Shown here piece after piece: positions 1-5,106 of a stretch of DNA of 5,106 nt (positions within the stretch are counted from its first letter, which is position 1; each line of letters starts with the position of its first letter). This DNA is from JBBQBQ01 sp038317685 (GTDB lineage Bacteria > Desulfobacterota > Desulfuromonadia > Desulfuromonadales > DDH964), in contig JBBQBQ010000243.1 in NCBI GenBank assembly GCA_038317685.1, forward strand, positions 1 through 5,106, given 5' to 3'. The notes beneath the pieces are model-generated. The model was not told where the DNA came from and did not search any database. It was given only the letters and a program-made list of their open reading frames with translations. Both the position numbers and the translations under genes were made by a program.

Positions 1-161
1 AGGCCCACCTCCCGGCCGTCTTGGAATTTACTCGCCTGCGCCGTGTCCGGTTCCTCCCGCAATTCTGGATGGAACTTGCGCAGGAAGAGCGACTTGTGAC
101 ACTGCAAGCCCCTGGTGTAGAGGGATTTGCTGAGAAAATCCGAGGAGGGTTTTGCACACAT
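1..161 (-). CDS. DUF2779 domain-containing protein, N-terminal 53 codons (partial)
   Basis: The gene runs leftward off the window, so only the N-terminus is seen. The fragment has the pattern FLSKSLYTRGLQCHKSLFLR followed by a conserved-looking HPEL segment and a DGREVG turn. I recognise this as the start of DUF2779-type proteins, where a 'skS.y..GLQC.K.Lwl' opening is typical. The family is thought to carry a PD-(D/E)XK-like nuclease fold related to Cas4/RecB nucleases. By analogy, the lone Cys at about residue 20 (LQC) could be the N-terminal ligand of an iron-sulfur cluster, but the rest of that site would lie outside the window. The start ATG at 161 has GGAAAGG upstream at a spacing of about 7 bases. 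The gene is divergent from the WYL regulator, which suggests shared control. The assignment rests on pattern memory of a short fragment and its function is not established. Confidence 0.65.
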   Translation of the reverse strand, partial: MCAKPSSDFLSKSLYTRGLQCHKSLFLRKFHPELREEPDTAQASKFQDGREVG

Positions 162-354
162 AGTTGAACCTTTCCGCCGGGCGGCCCGCCGCACTACAAC
201 ACCTTGATTTTTTCTCACCAAAAGGAAACGGGGTGTCGCACCGCCGCCGCCTAGAGGGAGGTGCCGAAGACCGCAGGATGATGAAAATCGGCGGCAGAAA
301 GAGGGAAGTGAACAGAACCGCCAGGGTGACCAGAATCGCTTGCCAGGTTTGCAT
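28..354 (-). CDS. Possible small single-pass membrane protein, overlapping the DUF2779 start
   Basis: I do not recognise this ORF. The ATG at 354 is preceded by a near-perfect ribosome binding site (AAGGAGG, 4-base spacing). The first 30 residues form one hydrophobic segment (about residues 5-27, AILVTLAVLFTSLFLPPIFI) followed by a basic SRRRR stop-transfer patch at about 35-38. This fits an N-terminal membrane anchor. After about residue 40 the sequence looks non-natural (Cys-, Arg- and Pro-rich). The last 134 bases overlap the DUF2779 gene in another frame, so the 108-residue length is probably not the real protein. A run of six A's on the coding strand (208-213) is where a one-base change would join this frame to the DUF2779 frame. 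Alternatives are a short leader peptide, a frameshifted relic or a chance ORF. Apart from this ORF and the control elements listed, I see no gene between 162 and 502. Confidence 0.35.
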   Translation of the reverse strand: MQTWQAILVTLAVLFTSLFLPPIFIILRSSAPPSRRRRCDTPFPFGEKKSRCCSAAGRPAERFNYVCKTLLGFSQQIPLHQGLAVSQVALPAQVPSRIAGGTGHGAGE

Positions 355-396
355 GCGGCCTCCTTGTGAGCAAAAGGTTGAACATCGACACGGCTG

Positions 397-425
397 TTGC
401 CTCGCTTCAGCCTCGCGAGTATCAT
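397..425 (+). promoter_or_regulatory. Candidate sigma70 promoter of the WYL regulator gene
   Basis: A TTGCCT hexamer (397-402, 4 of 6 matches to TTGACA) and a TATCAT hexamer (420-425, 5 of 6 matches to TATAAT) are separated by exactly 17 bases. Transcription would start near 432, giving a leader of about 70 bases before the ATG at 503. The inverted repeat at 435-455 would lie just downstream of the start site. Predicted by eye only. Confidence 0.45.
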
Positions 426-434
426 CCCCCACTG

Positions 435-455
435 GTGCGACAGAATCGGTCGCAC
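435..455. promoter_or_regulatory. Perfect 7-bp inverted repeat, candidate operator between divergent genes
   Basis: GTGCGAC (435-441) and GTCGCAC (449-455) are exact reverse complements separated by 7 bases, so the half-site centres are 14 bases apart. The site lies directly after the predicted transcription start of the WYL gene and upstream of the leftward genes, which is a suitable place for an autoregulator to act on both. WYL regulators with a winged HTH commonly bind inverted repeats as dimers. That this protein binds this site is an inference. In the WYL mRNA it could also fold as a hairpin with a 7-bp stem near the 5' end. Confidence 0.5.
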
Positions 456-502
456 AAAGTGGTAAGATTGCCGGCATCATCAATTCACCAAGGAGACGGA
501 GC

Positions 503-1498
503 ATGGACGTTCTTTATCGGCACTGGGCGATGCTGCGCATGATTCCCCGCCAGCCGCGCAAAATCGACGGCGCGACCATCGAGTCGCGGCTGCGGGACGA
601 AGGCTATGAAACGACCCGGCGCACCATCCAGCGCGACCTAGAAAAACTTTCCACGATCTTTCCTCTCATTTCCGACGATCGAAGCAAGCCCTATGGCTGG
701 TCGTGGGGGAAGGAGGCGCAGGCCTTCGACCTCCCCGGCATGGAGCCGGCGGCGGCCCTCACCTTTCGCCTTGTTGAGCAATACCTGGCTCAGCTGATTC
801 CCGTCTCGGCGCGACGCGCCTTGCAACCGTAGCTGGAGAATGCCGGCCGGGTCCTCGACCGGGCGACGGCAAATCGGCTTGGCACCTGGCCGCAGAAGGT
901 TCGGGTCATCGCCCGCGGCCAGCCGCTGGTGGCGCCGGAGATCCGCCCGGAGGTGCTGGAGGTGGTCTATGAGGCGCTGTTGCGGGAATGCCGATTTCGC
1001 GCCCGGTACCGCAAGCGGGGCGAATCGGAAATCAAGGAGTACGAGGTCAGTCCCCTCGGCCTGGCCTTCCAGGACCAACTGATATATCTGGTCGCCACCC
1101 TCTGGGACTACGCCGACCCGCTCCTTCTTTTGCTGCACCGGATGGAAGCAGCGGAACTTCTGGAGAAAGTTATCGTGCCCCCGAAAGGTTTCGACTTCCA
1201 TCGTTATGTCGAAGCGGAGTTGCACTTTCCTGAGGGGGAAAGACCGCTGCGGCTGACGGTCCTCTTGGAGGCACAGGCTGCCGCTCACCTGGCTGAGACC
1301 CCCCTCAGCAACGACCAGGAACTGAGCGAACAGCCCGACGGCCGGTTGCTGGTGCGGGCGACGGTCGCCGACACGGCGCAATTGCGCTGGTGGTTGCAGG
1401 GGTTCGGCGACAAGGTGGAGGTGGTGAAGCCGAAAGGACTGCGGGAGGAGTTTCGGGCGGTTAGTCGAAGGATGGCGGAGCGGTATGGCGAAGGGTGA
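503..1498 (+). pseudogene. WYL-domain (YafY-type) transcriptional regulator, interrupted by in-frame TAG
   Basis: This is a predicted DNA-binding regulator with a winged-helix domain, a WYL ligand-sensing domain and a C-terminal WCX extension. The ATG at 503 has AAGGAG at 490-495 with 7-base spacing. Counting through the stop, the product is 331 residues, the normal size for the family. Residues 1-68 form the HTH, with a recognition region near TTRRTIQRDLEKL (38-50). Residues about 155-225 are the WYL domain (EVSPLGLAFQDQLIYLVA, with IYL in place of WYL). Residues about 245-325 are the WCX region, ending in EEFRAVSRRMAERY. Codon 110 (830-832) is TAG, with no frame change and clear homology on both sides, so one C-to-T change of a CAG codon explains it. 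As read, the product is a 109-residue HTH fragment without the sensor. A GTG at 929 could restart the C-terminal half but has no clear ribosome binding site. Divergent from the DUF2779 gene and convergent with the nucleotidyltransferase-fold gene. Confidence 0.85.
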
Positions 1499-1510
1499 TT
1501 ATAGGAAACC

Positions 1511-1524
1511 CGGGGCATTCCCCG
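1511..1524 (-). terminator. Weak hairpin between convergent genes
   Basis: CGGGG (1511-1515) and CCCCG (1520-1524) form a perfect 5-bp stem with a CATT loop, in the 46-base gap between the two convergent stops. On the minus strand the stem is followed by a short T-containing stretch (GGTTTCCTAT). On the plus strand no T-run follows. It may act as a weak terminator for the leftward nucleotidyltransferase-fold gene. Confidence 0.3.
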
Positions 1525-1544
1525 CTCAGACCTTGGGTCCCGCT

Positions 1545-2552
1545 CTACAACGCAATATGCGCTTCCCGGCAGGCGGCAGCGAATTTTTTTCCCCAGGAGG
1601 TCCCCCGTTTTAGCAAGGCTTCCCTGGCTAACTCAAGGTCGCCGGGGCGGTCTTCCTTAAGGAGGGCAATCACATTGCCGGCCTGGACCAGGTCTTTGCG
1701 TTTCTTGTCGCCGGCCGTCGCGTCGCGTTCCTGGGAAACGATCAGCTTATGCAGCGCGTAGCGCGCCGGTTGCGGTACTTTGACCAGGCAGGGATCCCCG
1801 GCGAGCATGACGGCATGGATCGGATTCTCGATGAGATAGTCGAGATATTTGAGGGGAGTTGCCGCCGCGTTGAGCCGGCGAATGAAGACCGGCGCCGCCG
1901 CCCCTTTGGCCGCGGGGGTGAGCAAGTCGACGCGGAGCGTCTTGCCGCGGATGGCGTAGGAGGTGGACGGCTCGTTGCGCGACAACCGCGGGACCGGGAA
2001 AAATCCCATGCCCAGCGATTCGATGGCGGCGGGGACATCGGCGGTCAATGCGGGGACGGCAATGACGATGTTGTTGTCACCGGCCAGATCGACATCTTGG
2101 GTCATGCGAGAACCGTTCTCCCAGACTACACCGAGGTGTGCGCCGAGGACTTGATAGGCGACGGTCCCGACCAGGACCCCGCCGACGCGAAAGACGCCGC
2201 AATCGGCCAGGCGGTTGATGATGCGGGCCATTCCCGGCAGAAGGGTGACCGCTCCGCCAGCCGCGACCTGCGCCGCCAGGCGCTGGAACATCCTGGTGTC
2301 GGCCAGGTGGTCCGCTTCACCGGCGGTTCGGGCCTCGATCAACCGCCGCACTGCTGCGCTGTCCGGGCCGAGGTAAATCTGGGTTCGTCCGCCGGGGAGA
2401 ATAGTTTGAAAGTAGTGATAGACCAAACCCTTGACGGTCTTGGTGGTAAATTCGCCGGTGAGACTGGCAATGCTGCGCATCGCCTCAAACGCCTCCAGCC
2501 GCTCGCGGAGATCGGCGTAAAGCACCATTGTTTCGCCGCCAATGCGTTCCAT
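1545..2552 (-). CDS. GSU2403-family nucleotidyltransferase-fold protein (NTP_transf_8 type)
   Basis: A 335-residue protein with a nucleotidyltransferase-like core. A GTVAYQVLG loop (129-137, in the place of the G[GS] helix motif) is followed by TQDVDL (151-156), with the paired Asp residues expected to bind metal. A third acidic position lies in LRVDLLTP (206-213). The C-terminal part has PQPARYALHKLIV (260-272) and KKRKDLVQA (283-291), typical of this family. The N-terminal 100 residues are a helical region. The closest named family I recognise is GSU2403/NTP_transf_8. It shares its fold with minimal nucleotidyltransferases and AbiEii-type toxins, but its substrate is unknown. The ATG at 2552 is chosen because it keeps the full N-terminus. 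The nearest ribosome binding site (AAGGG) is rather far, at 12 bases. ATG 2528 is an alternative start. The gene stands alone with its own promoter. No AbiEi-like antitoxin gene is adjacent. Confidence 0.8.
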   Translation of the reverse strand: MERIGGETMVLYADLRERLEAFEAMRSIASLTGEFTTKTVKGLVYHYFQTILPGGRTQIYLGPDSAAVRRLIEARTAGEADHLADTRMFQRLAAQVAAGGAVTLLPGMARIINRLADCGVFRVGGVLVGTVAYQVLGAHLGVVWENGSRMTQDVDLAGDNNIVIAVPALTADVPAAIESLGMGFFPVPRLSRNEPSTSYAIRGKTLRVDLLTPAAKGAAAPVFIRRLNAAATPLKYLDYLIENPIHAVMLAGDPCLVKVPQPARYALHKLIVSQERDATAGDKKRKDLVQAGNVIALLKEDRPGDLELAREALLKRGTSWGKKFAAACREAHIAL

Positions 2553-2573
2553 GCCGACTGAAATCCCTTCGTG

Positions 2574-2607
2574 GTTATACTCATGAACTAATTATAGTGA
2601 GTATAAC
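2574..2607. promoter_or_regulatory. Perfect 10-bp inverted repeat, candidate operator of the nucleotidyltransferase-fold gene
   Basis: GTTATACTCA (2574-2583) and TGAGTATAAC (2598-2607) are exact reverse complements separated by 14 bases. The repeat lies 22 bases upstream of the start codon at 2552 and overlaps the predicted -10 element on the minus strand. Its AT-richness stands out from the GC-rich surroundings. A second, shorter repeat is nested in it and extends past its right arm: ATAGT (2594-2598) with ACTAT (2606-2610). The position fits a repressor-binding site. The regulator is unknown, and the sequence is unlike the WYL-gene palindrome. Confidence 0.55.
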
Positions 2608-2629
2608 TATTCGCTCTTCATCCCCGCAA
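2600..2629 (-). promoter_or_regulatory. Candidate promoter of the nucleotidyltransferase-fold gene
   Basis: On the minus strand, TTGCGG (2624-2629) and TATACT (2600-2605, 5 of 6 matches to TATAAT) are 18 bases apart. A second possible -10, a perfect TATAAT, lies at 2591-2596 but has no convincing -35. Either choice places the promoter inside the 10-bp inverted repeat, so a bound protein there would block transcription. Confidence 0.4.
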
Positions 2630-2635
2630 GAGATT

Positions 2636-2662
2636 TTACCGGTTCAGTGATGTTACCGGTTC
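2636..2662. repeat. Tandem TTACCGGTTC direct repeats, 17-bp period
   Basis: TTACCGGTTC occurs at 2636-2645 and again at 2653-2662. Each copy contains the palindrome ACCGGT. The pair lies just upstream of the candidate promoter of the leftward nucleotidyltransferase-fold gene and downstream of rsgA. Tandem sites at a 17-base period could be activator or repressor sites. A pair of 8-base repeats, TTGGCAGG, also occurs nearby (2697-2704 and 2707-2714). No gene or clear terminator is seen in 2611-2763. Confidence 0.35.
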
Positions 2663-2763
2663 CGGCCCTCGCCGGGGGCCTGAACGCAAAGCGGCATTGG
2701 CAGGTTTTGGCAGGGCGGGATTGCGGGTATGACGGTCGGGCTCGGCTACGTATTCAACCGCCT

Positions 2764-3840
2764 TCACTCCTCCTTCCGCTCTTTCAGCATGCGCCGCAGC
2801 CCCTTGTGAATCGCCTTCCACTTGCGGCGATGTTCGGCCTCCCCGCCCGAGGTTGCGCGGGCGGTGAAGGCGGCCAGTTCGGTACGCTGACGTCGATAAC
2901 TGGCCAGACGTTCGAGGCCGAGTTCTCCTTCGGCGACGGCCGCCAGAACCGCGCACCCCGGTTCCCCGTCGTGGCGGCAGTCGCCGAAGCGGCAGTGACA
3001 GGCGAGGGAGGCGATCTCCTCGAAGGTCTCCGCGACCCCTTCCCCCTCCCCCCACAACTGCAGCTCGCGCATCCCCGGATTGTCGACGACCAGCCCCCCC
3101 CCCGGCAGCAGGAAAAGCTCCCGGTGGCTGGTGGTGTGCATCCCCTTGCCGAGGGCTTCGCTGACCGCCCCGGTCTGTTGCAGGTCGCTCCCGGCGAGGC
3201 GGTTGAGGAGGGTCGATTTACCGACGCCGGAGGAGCCGAGGAGGGCCACGGTCCGCCCGGGCGCCAGGTAGGTGCGGAGGATATCCAGGCCGGTGCCGGC
3301 CTTGGCGGCGAGGAGATGGATCGGCACTTCGCCGGCGATCGATTCGACTTCGGTGCGTTGGGCCTCGGGGTCTGCGGAAAGGTCGGCCTTGTTGAGAACG
3401 ATGACCGGTTGTGCGCCGCTCTCCCAGGCCAAGGTCAGGTAGCGCTCGATGCGCCGCAGGTTAAAGTCGCGGTCGAGGCCGCAGACGACGAGGACGGTGT
3501 CGAGGTTGGCGGCCAGGACCTGGAGCTCGGTGACGGCGCCGCGCCCCTGGCGACGCCCCGGGGCGACCCGGGCGAAGCAGGTGCGGCGGGGGAGGAGGGC
3601 CTGAATCTGGACCGTCTGTCCGGTGGCTGCCGGGACAAAGGCGACCCAGTCGCCGACCACCGGGACCTCTTCCCGGCGCAGCTTCCCCGGCAGTCCGGCG
3701 GGGACTTCGCCGCTTTCGGTCCGCAGGGTATAATATCCGCGCGTCGCCCGGCAGACGCGGCCCGGCAAAAGGCCGGGGGTCGTTAGTGCGGCGAGGTGGC
3801 GGGCGAAATAATCGTTCCAGCCGAAAGCTTCAAGGGTCAT
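2764..3840 (-). CDS. rsgA: Small ribosomal subunit biogenesis GTPase RsgA
   Basis: RsgA is a circularly permuted GTPase that binds the 30S ribosomal subunit late in assembly and helps release maturation factors on GTP hydrolysis. It acts in the cytoplasm. At 358 residues it is of normal length. An N-terminal OB-fold region (about 35-105, including VVGDWVAF at 61-68) is followed by the GTPase motifs in permuted order: NKAD (150-153, G4), GSSGVGKST (202-210, G1/P-loop) and DNPGM (253-257, G3). The C-terminal zinc site shows C283, C288, H290 and C296 in CRFGDCRHDGEPGC. All key residues are present. The C-terminus is highly basic (KERK), fitting RNA contact. The ATG at 3840 gives the usual opening 'LeafGWnd', although its ribosome binding site is weak (CGGAA, about 10 bases upstream). 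It is divergent from the small secreted-peptide gene across an 89-base gap with no strong promoter match. Confidence 0.97.
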   Translation of the reverse strand: MTLEAFGWNDYFARHLAALTTPGLLPGRVCRATRGYYTLRTESGEVPAGLPGKLRREEVPVVGDWVAFVPAATGQTVQIQALLPRRTCFARVAPGRRQGRGAVTELQVLAANLDTVLVVCGLDRDFNLRRIERYLTLAWESGAQPVIVLNKADLSADPEAQRTEVESIAGEVPIHLLAAKAGTGLDILRTYLAPGRTVALLGSSGVGKSTLLNRLAGSDLQQTGAVSEALGKGMHTTSHRELFLLPGGGLVVDNPGMRELQLWGEGEGVAETFEEIASLACHCRFGDCRHDGEPGCAVLAAVAEGELGLERLASYRRQRTELAAFTARATSGGEAEHRRKWKAIHKGLRRMLKERKEE

Positions 3841-3929
3841 GGCGGGGATTCCGGGGTCGGCTCCGATGGAGTAGTATTAAAATGAACCGGTCGTGCCGGC
3901 ATTCGGAATTTGGCATCAGGAGGCCAGCC

Positions 3930-4076
3930 ATGCTCTTCATCATACGCAATTTCATGTGAGTGATCGGTTTGGCACTCTTTGCCCTTTCTTCAGCCTTTGC
4001 GGGAGAAGCTCCGGCCGGCAACCAGGGAAACGAAGAGATCACCAGCGCACCCCTGAGACTCATCTTTGAGGTTTAA
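3930..4076 (+). pseudogene. Small secreted peptide gene (48 codons) with in-frame TGA at codon 10
   Basis: I recognise no family. The ATG at 3930 has an ideal ribosome binding site (AGGAGG at 3918-3923, 6-base spacing). The frame reads MLFIIRNFM, then TGA (3957-3959), then VIGLALFALSSAFA and GEAPAGNQ, ending at TAA (4074-4076). Across the stop this is a textbook signal peptide: a basic residue near the start, a hydrophobic core and an AFA cleavage site before GEA. The mature peptide would be about 24 residues. As read, only nine residues are made. The stop could replace Cys (TGC/TGT) or Trp (TGG) by one base change. A start at the GTG just after the TGA (3960) would still give a hydrophobic signal but lacks a ribosome binding site. 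Its stop overlaps that of the convergent carboxypeptidase gene by three bases. Chance similarity remains possible because the ORF is short. Confidence 0.5.
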
Positions 4077-4924
4077 CTGGCCCGTGGCCGTGGCTTGCCC
4101 TGCGCGGTGCGAGGGGGGCCGTCGGCGGGGTTGAAGGCCGCTTCCACGAGCTTGCGCGCGTCCTCCCAGCGGTGCGGGGCGTTGAGGAGGACCAGCAGCA
4201 CGCGGCTGTTGCCTCGTTCCACCAGGGCCACGAGACACCGTCCGGCGCCCCGGGTATAGCCGGTCTTGATGCCTCGGATGCCGTCGAGTTTGCCGATCAG
4301 GCGGTTGTGATTGCGCAGGCGAAAGGTCCGGCCGCGGTCGACGGTGAGAATGCGCAGTTGGGGGACGGCGACGAGGGTCCGGAAGAGGGGTTGCTTCATC
4401 GCCGTTTCAGCCAGGGACGCCAGGTCGCGGGCGCTGGAATAATGATCCTCACGGTCATGGCCGCTGACATCGGCAAAATGGCTATCGGTCAATCCCAGGG
4501 CTCGGGCCTTGCGGTTCATGCGGTCGATAAAGGCCTCCTGGGTACCGTCAACCGCCTCGGCCAGGGCATGGCAGGCATCATTGGCCGAACTGATCAGGGC
4601 GGCGGCCAGCAGATCCCTGATCCGCAGCCGTTCACCGGGCCGCAGCCCGATGGTCGAACCGGTCTCCGCCGCCGCCTCCTTGCTGACCGTGACGACGCGG
4701 TCCAACCCGCCCTGCTCTAACACCAGCAGTGCGGTCATGATCTTGGTGAGGCTGGCCTGGGGGAGCCGCCTATTTGGTTCGTGGGACCAGAGGGGCTGGC
4801 CGTTCAGGATAATCAGATAAGCGCCGGCGGAGGCCGGAATCGGTGAGGCAGTTAACGCATGGGCGGTTCCCGTTAACAGCACCAGCAGGAGGGCCAGACA
4901 GCTCGGGAGAAGGTTTTTCGTCAT
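4073..4924 (-). CDS. D-alanyl-D-alanine carboxypeptidase (DacA/PBP5-like, family S11)
   Basis: A penicillin-binding serine peptidase that removes the terminal D-Ala from peptidoglycan stem peptides in the periplasm. From ATG 4924 the product is 283 residues. It has a signal peptide (MTKNLL, then a Leu-rich core, with a likely cut after AHA at 21-23). All three catalytic motifs are present: SLTK (58-61, nucleophile S58 and K61), SAN (113-115) and KTG (220-222). The HYSSARDLA segment (161-169) is also typical of the family. The chain ends about 60 residues after KTG. It therefore lacks the C-terminal beta domain and amphipathic membrane anchor of E. coli PBP5 and is probably soluble or loosely attached. 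A TTG at 4963 opens the frame further but would put 13 residues before the signal peptide, so ATG 4924 is preferred despite a weak ribosome binding site. An IS3-type element starts about 48 bases upstream. Confidence 0.95.
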   Translation of the reverse strand: MTKNLLPSCLALLLVLLTGTAHALTASPIPASAGAYLIILNGQPLWSHEPNRRLPQASLTKIMTALLVLEQGGLDRVVTVSKEAAAETGSTIGLRPGERLRIRDLLAAALISSANDACHALAEAVDGTQEAFIDRMNRKARALGLTDSHFADVSGHDREDHYSSARDLASLAETAMKQPLFRTLVAVPQLRILTVDRGRTFRLRNHNRLIGKLDGIRGIKTGYTRGAGRCLVALVERGNSRVLLVLLNAPHRWEDARKLVEAAFNPADGPPRTAQGKPRPRAS

Positions 4925-4971
4925 CAGGTCGTTCCGCGTTGGAAGGAGAACCGCCCCGATCAACGGAGAGC

Positions 4972-5106
4972 TGGTACCAAAATTTCGGACAGTGCATTAA
5001 GGTGGAGAGTCACGCACTGACGAAGGAGAGTACCAATGAGCAAAACGAAACGTAAACGCTATTCCGCCGAGTTCAAGGCCAAGGTCGCCCTGGAGGCAAT
5101 CAAGGG
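4972..5106 (+). mobile_element. Left end of an IS3-family insertion sequence (partial)
   Basis: The orfA start is preceded by a short non-coding stretch containing CCAAAATTTCGGACAGTG (4977-4994). This resembles IS3-family terminal inverted repeats, which begin with TG and often carry an AAA-TT-GGACA core. The outer end is placed at the TG at 4972, but the exact border cannot be fixed because the right end and the target duplication lie outside the window. Confidence 0.65.
5036..5106 (+). CDS. IS3-family transposase OrfA, N-terminal 23 codons (partial)
   Basis: The ATG at 5036 has AAGGAG at 5023-5028 with 7-base spacing. The visible residues, MSKTKRKR then YSAEFKAKVALEAIKG, are the start of the HTH_Tnp_1 domain found in OrfA of IS3-family elements. 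There OrfA binds the IS ends, and OrfAB, made by programmed frameshifting, is the transposase. The gene continues past the right edge, so whether the element is intact cannot be judged. It points away from the carboxypeptidase gene. Confidence 0.9.
   Translation, partial: MSKTKRKRYSAEFKAKVALEAIK

Noticed and set aside
164..502. N-terminal extension of the WYL regulator frame up to an ATG at 164
   Set aside because: The added residues are Arg-rich and unlike the family. The promoter and the strong ribosome binding site point to ATG 503 as the start.
638..1381. Minus-strand open frame of 247 codons inside the WYL regulator
   Set aside because: The plus-strand frame shows HTH, WYL and WCX sequence throughout. 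The minus frame has no recognisable motif.
1749..2561. Plus-strand open frame of 270 codons opposite the nucleotidyltransferase-fold gene
   Set aside because: It is the antisense shadow of a gene with clear family motifs. No ribosome binding site or recognisable domain was found.
2664..2680. GGCCC/GGGCC hairpin as an rsgA terminator
   Set aside because: The stem is 5 bp, has no T-run on the minus strand and lies almost 100 bases past the stop codon.
2647..3786. Long plus-strand open frame of 379 codons opposite rsgA
   Set aside because: It is the complement of the well-supported rsgA gene. It is rich in Gly, Ala, Arg and Pro with no domain, as expected for a shadow frame in GC-rich DNA.
3957..3980. 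Bacterial SECIS element after the TGA of the small secreted-peptide gene
   Set aside because: Only a 4-bp stem (GGCA/TGCC) is visible, too weak to support selenocysteine. Kept only as an untested option.
4925..4963. TTG start at 4963 for the carboxypeptidase
   Set aside because: It has no ribosome binding site and would place 13 residues before a typical signal peptide that starts at ATG 4924.

Overview
The window is GC-rich and shows mixed-strand bacterial gene organisation. Gene content (a GSU2403-type nucleotidyltransferase-fold protein, rsgA, a DacA-like carboxypeptidase, an IS3-family element) fits a Desulfuromonadota/Geobacter-like deltaproteobacterium. That assignment is an inference from family resemblance. 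No rRNA, tRNA or CRISPR array is visible.

Layout. (1) Bases 1-502: the 5' end of a leftward DUF2779-type gene (1-161), running off the left edge. It is preceded and overlapped by a leftward ORF with one membrane segment and a strong ribosome binding site (28-354). Between it and the rightward gene lies a control region with a sigma70-like promoter and a perfect 7-bp inverted repeat. (2) Bases 503-1498: a WYL-domain transcriptional regulator in one open frame except for a single in-frame TAG at codon 110. (3) Bases 1545-2552, leftward: a nucleotidyltransferase-fold protein of the GSU2403/NTP_transf_8 type, with its own AT-rich promoter overlapped by a perfect 10-bp inverted repeat. (4) Bases 2764-3840, leftward: rsgA, a ribosome-assembly GTPase. 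(5) Bases 3930-4076, rightward: a very small secreted-peptide gene with an excellent ribosome binding site but an in-frame TGA at codon 10. Its stop codon overlaps the stop of the convergent carboxypeptidase gene. (6) Bases 4073-4924, leftward: a D-alanyl-D-alanine carboxypeptidase. (7) From about 4972 to the right edge: the left end of an IS3-family insertion sequence with the first 23 codons of its orfA.

How the parts relate. rsgA and the carboxypeptidase are housekeeping genes. The left half (DUF2779 protein, WYL regulator, nucleotidyltransferase-fold protein) looks like accessory material: WYL regulators often control defence or DNA-damage genes, DUF2779 proteins resemble PD-(D/E)XK nucleases, and nucleotidyltransferase-fold proteins include toxins. 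Each of the two promoter regions there carries its own palindrome, and the two palindromes differ, so they suggest two separate control circuits. Two independent in-frame nonsense codons plus an insertion sequence suggest a region in partial decay, unless the stops are sequencing errors or are read through.
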